Assembly (NCBI GenBank): GCA_017448455.1 | Contig: JAFSLL010000201.1 | Coordinates: 1 to 59,461 of the forward strand | DNA length: 59,461 nt | Direction: 5' to 3' | DNA from: Oscillospiraceae bacterium | GTDB lineage: Bacteria > Bacillota > Clostridia > Oscillospirales > Oscillospiraceae | Shown: positions 15,475 to 24,333 of the stretch, one piece after another | Layout: every line of letters begins with the position of its first letter | Numbering within the stretch: the stretch's first letter is position 1 | The notes under the pieces: model-generated | Seen by the model: the letters and a program-made list of their open reading frames with translations, nothing else | Told to the model about the DNA's origin: nothing | Database searches by the model: none | Translations under genes and position numbers: made by a program

Positions 15475-16212
15475 ATGAGACAGTTGAAAACTGGACTCTC
15501 ACTTTTTTTGATTCTGATGCTTTGCTTCACGCTCCTGCCGGTTTCCGCCTTTGCGGACACCCAGATCGTAATCGGCGGGCAGATTCCTTCCAGCGCGCAG
15601 GTCGTCGGCGGACCGGATGATTCTTCCGCCATCATCGTCGGCAGCGACAGCAGCGTTTCCACGCTTCCCGCTCCGGATGCTGCGGACAGCTCCGTGTTTG
15701 TCGCCGGTCAGAACACCACTGGGAAAGAGCCCTCCCAGGCTGTGATCGTCAGCCCGGACGGCAAGGCAGATACACCGTTTACGCTGGAAGACAGCGCCGC
15801 GGCAGCCAATGCCGGCAATGCGCCGGCAAATGTCGTCCCCGCCGGTCTTCGCGCGGAAGTTTTTGCCATTGTCAATCAGGCACGTATCGAAAACGGCCTC
15901 CAGCCGCTCTCCTACAACAGTTCCCTGCAGCAGGCGGCGGAAACGCGCGCCAAGGAGTGCGCGGTGTCTTTTTCGCATGTCCGTCCTGACGGGAGCGCGA
16001 GCGAAACCGTAATCACAACGAACTATACCTACGCAGGTGAAAACCTGATTCTTGTCACGAGCGAGTATGCCGCGGCGGATCTGCTTCTGGACACCTGGAT
16101 GCAGTCCGGCATCCATCAGGCGAACATTCTCAACAGCGCATACACGCAGACCGCTGTCGGTCTCTATGAGGCAGACGGCACCACCTATGTTGCCCAGGTC
16201 TTTATCGGTTAA
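15475..16212 (+). CDS. Secreted CAP/SCP-domain protein
   Basis: A 245-residue exported protein. Residues 1-27 are a signal peptide ending VSAFA-D. A low-complexity Ser/Val/Gly-rich linker with repeated VI/VVGG-type blocks runs to about 120. Residues 125-245 form a CAP domain (the CRISP/Antigen-5/PR-1 fold), with FAIVNQARIENGLQPL, a central FSHVRPDG and YAGENLILV. The His and Glu there are the usual CAP cleft residues. Bacterial CAP proteins are often cell-surface or spore-associated; the exact role is unknown. The chosen ATG 15475 follows GGTGAT, which pairs with the 16S tail; an earlier GTG at 15466 is the alternative. Confidence 0.85.
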   Translation: MRQLKTGLSLFLILMLCFTLLPVSAFADTQIVIGGQIPSSAQVVGGPDDSSAIIVGSDSSVSTLPAPDAADSSVFVAGQNTTGKEPSQAVIVSPDGKADTPFTLEDSAAAANAGNAPANVVPAGLRAEVFAIVNQARIENGLQPLSYNSSLQQAAETRAKECAVSFSHVRPDGSASETVITTNYTYAGENLILVTSEYAAADLLLDTWMQSGIHQANILNSAYTQTAVGLYEADGTTYVAQVFIG

Positions 16213-16245
16213 TTTCAAGACCTTTCTTTATTGATTTTCCTTTCC

Positions 16246-16287
16246 ATAACACAGAGCCTTCCGCTAGAGCGGAGGGCTCTGTGTTAT
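16246..16287. terminator. Bidirectional terminator between CAP gene and asd
   Basis: A stem of about 19 pairs (ATAACACAGAGCC on one side, GGGCTCTGTGTTAT on the other, with one mismatch or wobble) closing a TAGA loop, followed by TTTT. Confidence 0.9.
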
Positions 16288-16296
16288 TTTCTGTTA

Positions 16297-17304
16297 TCAG
16301 CTGTTTTCCGCGACAAACCGCAGAATCTGTACCGCGTTGGCGGCGGCGCCTTTGCGGATCTGATCGCCGCAGCACCAGAGCGTAAGGCCCTTCTCGTCCG
16401 TCAGATCATCGCGGATCCTTCCGACCCAGACGAGATCCTGATTGCTGGTGTCGAGCGGGGTCGGATAGCAGCGGCCCTCGTAGTCTTCAATCAGGCGGAC
16501 GCCGGGATAAGCCGCCACGGCGGCCTTGGCGGCCTCGACGGAAACCTTCTCCGCAGTCTTCAGCGTGATCGCGATGGAGTGCGAACGCATGACCGGCACG
16601 CGTACACAGGTGCAGTTGACCTTCAGGTCCGGTGCGTGCATGATGCGGCGCCCCTCGTTCTGCATCTTCATCTCTTCCTTGGTATAATCATTGCCGTAGG
16701 GCGCGTCAATGAAGGGAATGACGTTCAGGGCAATCTGGGTGGCAAAGGTTTTGACTTCCGGCTTCTCTCCTTTGGCCAGAGCCGCCATCTGGCTCTCCAG
16801 CTCTGCCAGGCCGGCCTGTCCGGCGCCGGAGACCGCCTGATAGGTGCAGGCGATCATGCTCTCAATCGGAGAGATCTTCGCGATGCCTGCCACCGCCATC
16901 AGGGCAATAATCGTGCAGCAGTTCGGATTCGCGATAATCCCCTTGTGCTGCAGGGCATCCGCGCCATTAATCTCGGGAACCACCAGCGGCACATCCGGAT
17001 CCAGCCGGAAGGCGGAGCTGTTGTCGATATAAACCGCGCCGCTCTTCTTAATCGCTGGCGCGAAACGCTGGCTCATCGGGCCTTCCACGGCGCCGAGGAC
17101 AAAATCCAGTCCTTCAAAGCTGTCGTCCGTCGCCTCCTGAATCACGACCTCTCTGTCGTGAAAAGCAACTTTCTCACCGGCGCTGCGCGCGCTCGCCAAC
17201 AGGCGGAGCTCTCCGACCGGAATCTCATACTCCTGCAGAACCTTCAGCATCTCCCGGCCGACGGCGCCCGTCGCGCCAAGAATTCCCACATTGCACTGTT
17301 TCAT
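16297..17304 (-). CDS. asd: Aspartate-semialdehyde dehydrogenase
   Basis: Asd reduces aspartyl-phosphate to aspartate semialdehyde with NADPH, the branch point to lysine, threonine and methionine. The 335-residue product opens with NVGILGATGAVGREML (NADP-binding GxxGxxG) and has the catalytic cysteine in ANPNCCTI. Further family blocks are QAVSGAGQAG and VRVPVMRSHS. The start is ATG 17302-17304 after AAAGGAG; the 18-codon open extension upstream overlaps the lysC region and is not used. It is the third gene of hom-lysC-asd. Confidence 0.96.
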   Translation of the reverse strand: MKQCNVGILGATGAVGREMLKVLQEYEIPVGELRLLASARSAGEKVAFHDREVVIQEATDDSFEGLDFVLGAVEGPMSQRFAPAIKKSGAVYIDNSSAFRLDPDVPLVVPEINGADALQHKGIIANPNCCTIIALMAVAGIAKISPIESMIACTYQAVSGAGQAGLAELESQMAALAKGEKPEVKTFATQIALNVIPFIDAPYGNDYTKEEMKMQNEGRRIMHAPDLKVNCTCVRVPVMRSHSIAITLKTAEKVSVEAAKAAVAAYPGVRLIEDYEGRCYPTPLDTSNQDLVWVGRIRDDLTDEKGLTLWCCGDQIRKGAAANAVQILRFVAENS

Positions 17305-17354
17305 CTTATGATACTCCTTTGTATTATTTCTTTCTGTCCGGAGCGGAATCCGGA

Positions 17355-18668
17355 TCATCCCGCGAAGCTTTCGTACAGCACGCGGATGGCCTGTTCATAC
17401 TGTTCATTCTCCACGCCGACGGTGATCGCCAGCTCATCGGCGCCCTGCGCGATGGTGCGGATGTTGATCCCCTCATCACCCAGCGCCTTAAACAGGCGGC
17501 CGGATACACCCGGCTGACTGCTCATCTTCCGTCCGACAGCGGAGACCATGGCGATGTTCTCACGGATTTCCACATCGTCCGGACGGCAGTTTTTCTTGAT
17601 CTCGGCAATGATGTCATAAACCGCGTCCCCAAGGCTTGCCGTGGAGGAGACCAGCGCGAAGGAATCCAGGCCGAGCGTGATGTGCTCCACCGGCACGTTG
17701 TAGCGGTCAAAGACCTCCAGCGCCTGGCGGAGACTGTGGCTGAGCTTCATCGCGTGCTTGTATACGGTCAGGATCGTGAAATTCTTCCGTCCGGCGATGC
17801 CGGTGATGAAGCGCTCGGAAGCCTCTTTCTCGCCGACGCTTTCCACGATCATGGTGCCGGGATCCTGCGGACGGTTTGTGTTGCGGATGTTCAGGGCGAT
17901 GCCCTTTTCCTTGACCGGCTGAACCGATTCCTCATGCAGAACGGAAGCTCCCATAAACGCCAGCTCCCGCAGTTCCGCGAAGGTGATCTTCTCGATCGGC
18001 GCCGGGTTCGGTACGATCCTCGGGTCCGCCATCAGAATTCCGGAGACATCGGTCCAGTTTTCATAGACATCCGCGTTCACCGCCGCCGCGGCAATCGCCC
18101 CGGTGATATCGCTGCCGCCGCGGGACATAACCCGGAGGCGTCCGGTCGGAAGCCTTCCGTAAAAGCCGGGAATCACAATCCTGCCATGCCGCTCCAGCGC
18201 TTCCGCGATCGCGGCATCGGTGGTCTCCCGGTCGAGGCTGCCGTCGAGCGCGAAGAAGATGCAGTCCGCGGCATCGACAAAGGCATAGCCCAGATAGGAG
18301 GCCATCAGCTTGGATGTAAAATACTCTCCCCGCGAGACGATCTCATCCACCGAGGTGTCTTTTCCGAGTCTGCTCCGAAACTGTCGGAGTTCGGTTTCGA
18401 TGTCCACCGGGATCTCCAGCAGATCGCGGATCTCCACCAGACGGGATTCCACCGTCTGCAGAATCTCGTCACAGGAGACCCCGTAGGTCAGATGCGCGTG
18501 AATCAGGTAGAGCAGATCGGTCAGCTTGTGGTCTCCCCCGTTGCGTTTTCCGGCGGCGGAAACGACGACAATGCGCCGGCTCTCATCCGCTTCGACAATT
18601 GCGCGGACCTTGCGGAACTGTTCTGCCCCGGCGACGGAAGAGCCGCCGAACTTCGCTACTTTCAGCAT
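17355..18668 (-). CDS. lysC: Aspartate kinase
   Basis: Aspartokinase makes aspartyl-phosphate, the committed first step of the aspartate family. The N-terminal kinase domain starts VAKFGGSSVAG and contains the SRGGSDITGAI substrate loop. Two ACT regulatory domains fill roughly residues 300-437, so feedback inhibition by lysine and/or threonine is likely. At 437 residues it is the monofunctional Clostridia type. Its ATG shares one base with the hom stop (TGATG), indicating coupling, and asd follows 50 bases later. Confidence 0.96.
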   Translation of the reverse strand: MLKVAKFGGSSVAGAEQFRKVRAIVEADESRRIVVVSAAGKRNGGDHKLTDLLYLIHAHLTYGVSCDEILQTVESRLVEIRDLLEIPVDIETELRQFRSRLGKDTSVDEIVSRGEYFTSKLMASYLGYAFVDAADCIFFALDGSLDRETTDAAIAEALERHGRIVIPGFYGRLPTGRLRVMSRGGSDITGAIAAAAVNADVYENWTDVSGILMADPRIVPNPAPIEKITFAELRELAFMGASVLHEESVQPVKEKGIALNIRNTNRPQDPGTMIVESVGEKEASERFITGIAGRKNFTILTVYKHAMKLSHSLRQALEVFDRYNVPVEHITLGLDSFALVSSTASLGDAVYDIIAEIKKNCRPDDVEIRENIAMVSAVGRKMSSQPGVSGRLFKALGDEGINIRTIAQGADELAITVGVENEQYEQAIRVLYESFAG

Positions 18669-19825
18669 CAGGCGCTCCTCCGGCAGGCGGCGAAGAACAC
18701 CGCGTGATGGTCCGCTCTGAGCGAGGCTGCCGTTTCATGCATTGTTTTGACGCTGACCTCTCCGGTCCGGAACCGGAGCGTCTCCCCGTCATCCGAGAGC
18801 ACCGCGGCAACCGGAAGGCTGTGAACCGCGGCTTTGGGAAGACGGACATAGTATTCGTGCACTTCCGCGCTGTTGTCCGCGGCTCCGTTTACACAGCCGG
18901 CCGGGAACATGGCGCTCTCCCCAGCCGCGATACCGCTGAGATCCCGCAGAACCGCAGATGCCGTCGGGTACCGTCCGGCGCCCTGACCGATCATGGCAAT
19001 CGGGCCGGAGCACCTGCCCTCATAGCGGGCCATGTTATAGTTTCTCAAAACCGCGCTCTCCGCGTCGCCCGCGGAAACCAGAACCGGTTCCACATAGGCG
19101 GCAAGTCTTCCGTCTTCCGCGCGTTTTCCGCTCGCCACAAGGCGGCAGACAAATCCGCGCGCGGCAAGGTCTCTGACATCCTCGGCCGTGAAGCTGTCAA
19201 TCCCCTCATTCAGCAGGCCTTCCTGCGGAAGCTCACCCCAGGCAACCGCGCAGGCAAGCATGATCTTGCGCAGCGCGTCCAGGCCGGTAACGTCGGCAGT
19301 CGGATCCGCCTCGGCATAGCCCAGCTGTTGCGCCTGCCGGAGCGCCTCTCCGTAATCCAGACCAATACTCTGCATCTGGTCCAGCATATAGTTGGTCGTC
19401 CCGTTCAGGATGCCGCCGACGGACAGAATCTCGTCCGTCTCGACCGCGCGGGCCAGATTGTGCAGAATCGGAACTCCGCCGCCGCAGGCAGCGCTGAACA
19501 GGAACGCGACCCCGTTCTCCCGCGCGGCGCGGTTGAGCTCCACACCCTTTGCCGCGACCAGTGCCTTGTTCGAAGTCACAAAATGCTTGCCGGCCTGAAT
19601 GGCGGCAAGGGCATAAGTGAACGCGGGCTCAACACCGCCCATGACTTCCGCCACCGCGTCCACGGTCGCGTCCCCTGTGATTGCCTCGATGCTGTCTACT
19701 TTAAACGGCTCATTTACTTTCCCCGGCCGTACCAGTACGGGCCCCGCTTCCAGCCCTTCGGCTGCCTGCAGCATCTCATACACGCCAACGCCGACCGTTC
19801 CATAGCCTAAAACCGCCACTTTCAC
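18668..19825 (-). CDS. hom: Homoserine dehydrogenase
   Basis: Homoserine dehydrogenase reduces aspartate semialdehyde to homoserine with NAD(P)H. The 385-residue protein has an N-terminal Rossmann fold (VAVLGYGTVGVGVYEML), an AACGGGVPILHNLA catalytic region and GGILNGTTNYML. A shortened C-terminal part (from about 320) has an ACT-like flavour. The start is GTG at 19823-19825 with GGAGGAATAAGA upstream. It is the first gene of the minus-strand operon and shares its control region with the divergent ACT-thrC pair. Confidence 0.96.
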   Translation of the reverse strand: MKVAVLGYGTVGVGVYEMLQAAEGLEAGPVLVRPGKVNEPFKVDSIEAITGDATVDAVAEVMGGVEPAFTYALAAIQAGKHFVTSNKALVAAKGVELNRAARENGVAFLFSAACGGGVPILHNLARAVETDEILSVGGILNGTTNYMLDQMQSIGLDYGEALRQAQQLGYAEADPTADVTGLDALRKIMLACAVAWGELPQEGLLNEGIDSFTAEDVRDLAARGFVCRLVASGKRAEDGRLAAYVEPVLVSAGDAESAVLRNYNMARYEGRCSGPIAMIGQGAGRYPTASAVLRDLSGIAAGESAMFPAGCVNGAADNSAEVHEYYVRLPKAAVHSLPVAAVLSDDGETLRFRTGEVSVKTMHETAASLRADHHAVFFAACRRSA

Positions 19826-19864
19826 TCTCTTATTCCTCCTGAAATATTTTTGCGTCCGTAAAAT

Positions 19865-19880
19865 AAAAACACTTGTTTTT
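19865..19880. promoter_or_regulatory. Palindromic operator candidate 1
   Basis: AAAAACA and TGTTTTT arms around CT. It covers the -35 box of the forward (ACT-thrC) promoter and shares the TTGTTTTT half-site with the second palindrome. Confidence 0.5.
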
Positions 19881-19901
19881 TTACGAGCGACAGTGTATCA
19901 T
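19873..19901 (+). promoter_or_regulatory. Promoter of the ACT-protein/thrC transcript
   Basis: TTGTTT (19873-19878), 17-base spacer, TATCAT (19896-19901). Its -10 box overlaps the -10 box of the opposing hom promoter, so RNA polymerase cannot occupy both at once. Confidence 0.6.
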
Positions 19902-19920
19902 AGTCGACGATGAAAAACAA
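19892..19920 (-). promoter_or_regulatory. Promoter of hom-lysC-asd
   Basis: Minus-strand TTGTTT (19915-19920), 17-base spacer, TACACT (19892-19897), mirroring the forward promoter. Confidence 0.55.
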
Positions 19921-19932
19921 GTCTTGTTTTTC
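19912..19932. promoter_or_regulatory. Palindromic operator candidate 2
   Basis: A perfect inverted repeat: 10-base arms GAAAAACAAG and CTTGTTTTTC with one central T. It covers the -35 box of the hom promoter, about 50 bases centre-to-centre from the first palindrome. Confidence 0.6.
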
Positions 19933-19960
19933 AATTGACAAAGAATCGGAGATTTGAACA

Positions 19961-20398
19961 ATGTTGTCAAATTATTTAATTGTCCATAAAAGCATTTTGC
20001 CGGATTATTATGAAAAAGTGCTCGAATGCCGCCGGCTGATGGAGAGCGGCAAAGTCCGTGAGGTCAGTCAGGCCGTTAAACTGGTCGGCATTTCGCGGAG
20101 CACATACTACAAATACAAGGACTTCATCTTCGAGCCGTCTGATCTCAACGATTCCCGGAAAGCGGTCTACTCCATGATGCTCGACCATGCTCCAGGCGTT
20201 CTTTCTTCGCTGCTCACCTGCATCTCAGACATCGGGGCCAGTGTGCTGACCATCACACAGAGCCTTCCGATCCATAACAAAGCCAGCGTCACGATTTCCG
20301 TCGACATCTCAAACGTCACGGAGAAAATCGACACTGTCACGGAGCGCCTGAAAGCGATTCCCGGGCTTGACAACCTGCGCCTGATCGCCATAGAATAA
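19961..20398 (+). CDS. UPF0735 ACT-domain protein (PheB-like), possible regulator
   Basis: A 145-residue protein of the UPF0735/PheB family often found beside hom in Bacillota. Residues 30-60 (VREVSQAVKLVGISRSTYYKYKD) read as a helix-turn-helix, and residues 70-145 are an ACT domain (HAPGVLSSLLTCISDIGASVLT), the amino-acid-binding fold used for allosteric control. That pairing suggests an amino-acid-responsive DNA-binding regulator, although the family's biochemistry is not settled to my knowledge. It is divergent from hom and upstream of thrC; the palindromes in the shared promoter are obvious candidate targets. Confidence 0.85.
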   Translation: MLSNYLIVHKSILPDYYEKVLECRRLMESGKVREVSQAVKLVGISRSTYYKYKDFIFEPSDLNDSRKAVYSMMLDHAPGVLSSLLTCISDIGASVLTITQSLPIHNKASVTISVDISNVTEKIDTVTERLKAIPGLDNLRLIAIE

Positions 20399-20433
20399 GA
20401 CCTCACAAACTGCCGGAAGAAAGGAATCCGCTC

Positions 20434-21969
20434 ATGAGTCTGTTTACGCGTATGAAATCCCGTCTTGTCTCTGCCGGAGAAAAAGCCGAAAGAGATTCTC
20501 TTCCCTTTCAGTCCACCCGCGGAGACCTGCGTGCCTCCGCGCCGGAAGCTGTCCTGCGGGGTCTGGCCCCGGACGGCGGCCTTTATATTGACCCGCTGCT
20601 TGCCTCCCGCGCTTTTGATGTGAAAGCCTGTCTTGCGCTGGAACCGCTTGGACAGGCGGAGATGATTCTGTCCCATCTGCTTCCCGGTTTTCAGGATATG
20701 CATACCCTGGTGTGCAACGCCTATCAGGGGCGCTTCGCCAGCGAGGCGCTGACACCGCTCGTGCCGGTTGGAGACCGCTATATCCTGGAACTCTATCACG
20801 GCCCTACCGCTGCCTTTAAAGATGTGGCGCTCTGCATGCTGCCCCAGCTTATGACCGCCGCACGCGCTCTCACCGGCGTCAGAGAGAAGACAGTAATCCT
20901 GACGGCAACTTCCGGCGATACCGGAAAAGCGGCGCTTGAAGGCTTCCACGATGTCCCCGGTACCGGTATCGTTGTCTTTTTCCCGCATCAGGGTGTTTCC
21001 GCCGTCCAGGAAGCGCAGATGCTGACGCAGATCGGGAACAATGTGGCGGTCTGCGCCGTCCGCGGAAACTTTGATGACTGCCAGAGCGCCGTGAAGTCCG
21101 TGTTTTCCGCTTACGCGGATCGGGCGCCTGTTCCCGGCGTCCGTTTGTCCTCCGCGAATTCCATCAACATCGGGCGACTTGCCCCGCAGGTGGTCTACTA
21201 TTTTCTCGCCTATGCCTCTCTGATGCGGGACGGAAAGATCACCTTCGGCGATCCTGTGGATTATGTCGTTCCGACCGGAAATTTCGGTGATATCCTGGCC
21301 GGCTGGTATGCCAAGCAGATCGGGCTCCCCGTCGGCCGGCTCGTCTGCGCATCAAACGCAAACCGCGTTCTGACCGACTTCATCAACACCGGCGTTTATG
21401 ACCGCCGGCGCAGTTTCTACAAAACCGTGTCCCCGTCCATGGATATTCTGGTCTCCTCCAACCTGGAGCGGCTCCTGTACTATGCCTGCGGCGGCGACAC
21501 GGACGCCGTACGCGGGAACATGCTCCGTCTGCAGAACTCCGGCTACTATAAGCTCGGCGCCGGGGAGATGGCGCTGATCCGCAGGGATTTCTCCGGGTAC
21601 TGCTGTACGGAAGAACAGACCCTCGAAACCATCCGGGACTGCTTCCGCAATACCGGCTATCTGTGCGATACGCACACCGCCGTCGCGCTCCACGCCGCGG
21701 AAGAATACCGTGAGGCCGAAAAAAGTGACGCCCCGCAGGTCGTTCTCTCCACCGCTTCCCCCTTCAAGTTCCCCGCTGCCGTTCTGACCGCGCTCGGGGA
21801 GAGTTCGGAGGGAGACGCTTTCTGCCAGATGGAACGGCTTGCCGAAGTTTCCGGTCTGACGCCGCCCTCATCGCTCTCCGGTCTGCAGGGAAAAGAGATT
21901 CTTCATCACGATGTGATCAATCGGGAAGAGATCTCGGATTATGTCATCGACCGGCTGAAAGCTTTTTAA
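20434..21969 (+). CDS. thrC: Threonine synthase
   Basis: A PLP enzyme that converts O-phosphohomoserine to threonine. The 511-residue protein carries the thrC N-terminus (FQSTRGD ... LAPDGGLYI), the PLP lysine in YHGPTAAFKDVALCMLP, the ATSGDTGKAALEGF phosphate-binding loop and a DYVVPTGNFGDILAGWYAK block. It follows the ACT gene by 35 bases with AAAGGAA upstream and ends at a clear terminator. No homoserine kinase (thrB) lies in this cluster, so the phosphohomoserine substrate must come from a gene elsewhere. Confidence 0.96.
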   Translation: MSLFTRMKSRLVSAGEKAERDSLPFQSTRGDLRASAPEAVLRGLAPDGGLYIDPLLASRAFDVKACLALEPLGQAEMILSHLLPGFQDMHTLVCNAYQGRFASEALTPLVPVGDRYILELYHGPTAAFKDVALCMLPQLMTAARALTGVREKTVILTATSGDTGKAALEGFHDVPGTGIVVFFPHQGVSAVQEAQMLTQIGNNVAVCAVRGNFDDCQSAVKSVFSAYADRAPVPGVRLSSANSINIGRLAPQVVYYFLAYASLMRDGKITFGDPVDYVVPTGNFGDILAGWYAKQIGLPVGRLVCASNANRVLTDFINTGVYDRRRSFYKTVSPSMDILVSSNLERLLYYACGGDTDAVRGNMLRLQNSGYYKLGAGEMALIRRDFSGYCCTEEQTLETIRDCFRNTGYLCDTHTAVALHAAEEYREAEKSDAPQVVLSTASPFKFPAAVLTALGESSEGDAFCQMERLAEVSGLTPPSSLSGLQGKEILHHDVINREEISDYVIDRLKAF

Positions 21970-21983
21970 GGGAATACGGTAAA

Positions 21984-22010
21984 ACGGGAGATGCTGTCCG
22001 CATCTCCCGT
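21984..22010 (+). terminator. Terminator after thrC
   Basis: ACGGGAGATGC and GCATCTCCCGT arms (11 pairs), TGTCC loop, then CTGTTTTTTA. Confidence 0.93.
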
Positions 22011-22028
22011 CTGTTTTTTATCTGATTA

Positions 22029-22931
22029 TCACGCTGCCGGGTCTTCACTTTCCGCCTCACGGGCTTCCGCCAGCTCCTGTTCCGCGGCGAAGGGATCATA
22101 GCCCTCCCGATAGGTCAGCCCGATCTCATCGCCGAGCTCCTCCACATTCCGCCAGAAGAGATCCGGCCCGTCGCCCTGCCAGTAGTAGCGGGACCATTCC
22201 GTTTCCGGGTCGCAGAGCCAGACGATGCCGTCTTCATCGACGATATCCACCCAGCCGTGCTGCTGATCGGCAGCGCCGATTTCCCCTCCGACCGCGTACG
22301 CCTGATAGCCAAGCCCGCGTGCCAGCGCGGCAAAAAGCGCGGCAAAGTGATAGCAGTTGCCATAATTGTACGTCATCGCGTAGATCGCGGCGTCCGGCAT
22401 CCAGCCGTCTGGACCGTGCGCCGGGGAGTAGCTGAAGTCGTGGTTGCCGAAGGCAACATACTTCATATTGTTGACCGTGTAGTCGTACAGTGCGCGGAGC
22501 TTTTCCATCCGGGTCATGTCAGCCTCGGTGTTCTTCTCAATTACACCCGCGACCATTTTATCCAGCTCATCAGAGCCGCTTGTGTACCGCCCGTTCCTGC
22601 CGAAATACAGCACGCCGATATAGCAGTCCTTCTTCAGATTGCCTTCTTCGTCCACCGCGTAAAGATAGCCGCTCTTCCAGATGAAGCCGTCCTGCTGCTC
22701 TTCCAGCCGTTCCTGCCGCTCCTTCTCCTGCTTCGGATCCGGGGTCGCCGTCGGAACCGGCGTGGGTGCCGGAGCCGGTGAGGGCGACTCCGCGGTCTCT
22801 GCCGGCGCCGTCTCTTCCCCGGGCACGGGATCCGGACCTGCCGGCGTTGCCTGGGCTCCGCAGCCGCAGAGCAGCAGCACCGCAATCAGCAGCAGTGCCG
22901 TCACGCGTTTCCAGTGTCTCATGAACGTCAC
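22029..22931 (-). CDS. Transglutaminase-domain lipoprotein
   Basis: A 300-residue surface lipoprotein. The N-terminus is a lipoprotein signal with LLLCGC at about residues 20-25, then a Pro/Ala/Glu/Thr-rich spacer to about 65. Residues 130-260 are a transglutaminase-like (papain-fold) domain with the full triad: Cys in NYGNCYHFAALFAALARGLG, His in QQHGWVDI, Asp in LCDPE. Bacterial members act as peptidases or cross-linkers on cell-wall or surface proteins. The start is GTG (22931) with AGAAGG close by, or ATG at 22922. It follows glyA by 11 bases and probably shares its transcript. Confidence 0.85.
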   Translation of the reverse strand: MTFMRHWKRVTALLLIAVLLLCGCGAQATPAGPDPVPGEETAPAETAESPSPAPAPTPVPTATPDPKQEKERQERLEEQQDGFIWKSGYLYAVDEEGNLKKDCYIGVLYFGRNGRYTSGSDELDKMVAGVIEKNTEADMTRMEKLRALYDYTVNNMKYVAFGNHDFSYSPAHGPDGWMPDAAIYAMTYNYGNCYHFAALFAALARGLGYQAYAVGGEIGAADQQHGWVDIVDEDGIVWLCDPETEWSRYYWQGDGPDLFWRNVEELGDEIGLTYREGYDPFAAEQELAEAREAESEDPAA

Positions 22932-22942
22932 AAAGCCTTCTT

Positions 22943-24184
22943 TCAGTATTCCGGGTAAAGCGGGAAGCGTCTGCAGAGATCCAGAACGGCTTCCTTCACG
23001 GCGGGAACCGCGTCGTCCCCTTCGCGGACCAGACGGCCGATCAGGCTGCCGATCTCCGTCATTTCCGCTTCCTTCATTCCACGGGTGGTGGAAGCGGGTG
23101 TTCCGAAGCGCATGCCGCTTGTCTCCTTCACGGAAAGTTTATCAAACGGAATGGCATTCTTATTGGCGGTGATGTTCGCGCGGTCAAGCAGCAGCTGGAC
23201 TTCCGCGCCGGTCCGGCCCAGAACCGAGACATCCGCCAGCATCAGATGATTGTCCGTGCCGCCGGAGACGAGGCGGATTCCCTCTTTCTGAAGGGACGCA
23301 GCGAGCACTGCCGCATTTTTCACCACCTGCTGCTGATAAAGGCGGAACTCCGGCTGCAGCGCCTCCTGGAAGCAAACCGCCTTCGAGGCGATGGTGTGCA
23401 TCAGCGGACCGCCCTGAGAACCGGGGAAAACCGCGCTGTTGATCTTCTTTCCGAGTTCTTCGGTGCAGAGAATCAGTGCGCCGCGCGGGCCGCGGAGCGT
23501 CTTGTGGGTTGTTGTCGTTACCACATGGGCGTAGGGAACCGGGCTCGGGTGCACACCCGCTGCGACAAGCCCCGCCACATGGGCCATATCGACCATCAGG
23601 TAGGCGCCGACATCGTCCGCGATCTCCCGCATGCGCTTGAAATCGATGAAGCGCGGATAGGCGCTCGCGCCGGCGATAATCAGCTTCGGTCTGACTTCTT
23701 CCGCCTTGCGGGCCAGGGCGTCATAATCGATCAGCTCGTCCCCTTCCCGCACGCCGTAGCTCTCCGCGTGGAAATACTTTCCGGAGATGGAGGCTTTGGA
23801 CCCGTGCGTCAGATGGCCGCCGTCGGAGAGACTCATGCCGAGGATCGTATCACCGGGTTTGAGAAGGGCCAGATACACCGCGACGTTCGCCTGGGTTCCG
23901 GAATGCGGCTGAACATTGGCATGCTCCGCGCCGAACAGCTTCTTCGCCCGGTCAATTGCCAGCCGCTCCACCTCATCGACGAATTCACAGCCGCCGTAAT
24001 AGCGCGCGCCGGGGTAGCCTTCCGCGTATTTGTTGGTCAGATGACTGCCGAGCGCCTCCATCACGGCTTCGCTGACAAAGTTCTCCGAAGCGATCAGCTC
24101 AATATGGTCCTGCTGTCTGCGGAGCTCCCGCATCATGGACGCGTAAACTTCGGGATCTTCCCGCTGTATATTGGAAAAGTTCAT
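22943..24184 (-). CDS. glyA: Serine hydroxymethyltransferase
   Basis: GlyA interconverts serine and glycine and loads one-carbon units onto tetrahydrofolate. The 413-residue PLP enzyme has [46 protein letters not shown] and the Schiff-base lysine in [15 protein letters not shown]. Length and motifs are normal. The start is ATG at 24182-24184 with AAAAGGGG upstream and a good promoter beyond it. Confidence 0.98.
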   Translation of the reverse strand: MNFSNIQREDPEVYASMMRELRRQQDHIELIASENFVSEAVMEALGSHLTNKYAEGYPGARYYGGCEFVDEVERLAIDRAKKLFGAEHANVQPHSGTQANVAVYLALLKPGDTILGMSLSDGGHLTHGSKASISGKYFHAESYGVREGDELIDYDALARKAEEVRPKLIIAGASAYPRFIDFKRMREIADDVGAYLMVDMAHVAGLVAAGVHPSPVPYAHVVTTTTHKTLRGPRGALILCTEELGKKINSAVFPGSQGGPLMHTIASKAVCFQEALQPEFRLYQQQVVKNAAVLAASLQKEGIRLVSGGTDNHLMLADVSVLGRTGAEVQLLLDRANITANKNAIPFDKLSVKETSGMRFGTPASTTRGMKEAEMTEIGSLIGRLVREGDDAVPAVKEAVLDLCRRFPLYPEY

Positions 24185-24212
24185 GAGAACCAGCCCCTTT
24201 TATTTTTTTGCT

Positions 24213-24241
24213 ATTATAACCTGTTTTCTTTCTCTTTACAA
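24213..24241 (-). promoter_or_regulatory. Promoter of glyA
   Basis: Minus-strand TTGTAA (24236-24241), 17-base spacer, TATAAT (24213-24218). No THF or glycine riboswitch fits in the short leader. Confidence 0.68.
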
Positions 24242-24265
24242 TGGGTGAGTTTCAACGAATATTGC

Positions 24266-24294
24266 TTGTCACCCCGGATGAAAAATGGTATACT
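24266..24294 (+). promoter_or_regulatory. Promoter of the EEP-domain gene
   Basis: TTGTCA (24266-24271), 17-base spacer, TATACT (24289-24294). Confidence 0.68.
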
Positions 24295-24333
24295 CCACGT
24301 ATAAAAAGTACCGTACCGGGAGGTTTTTCGGCT

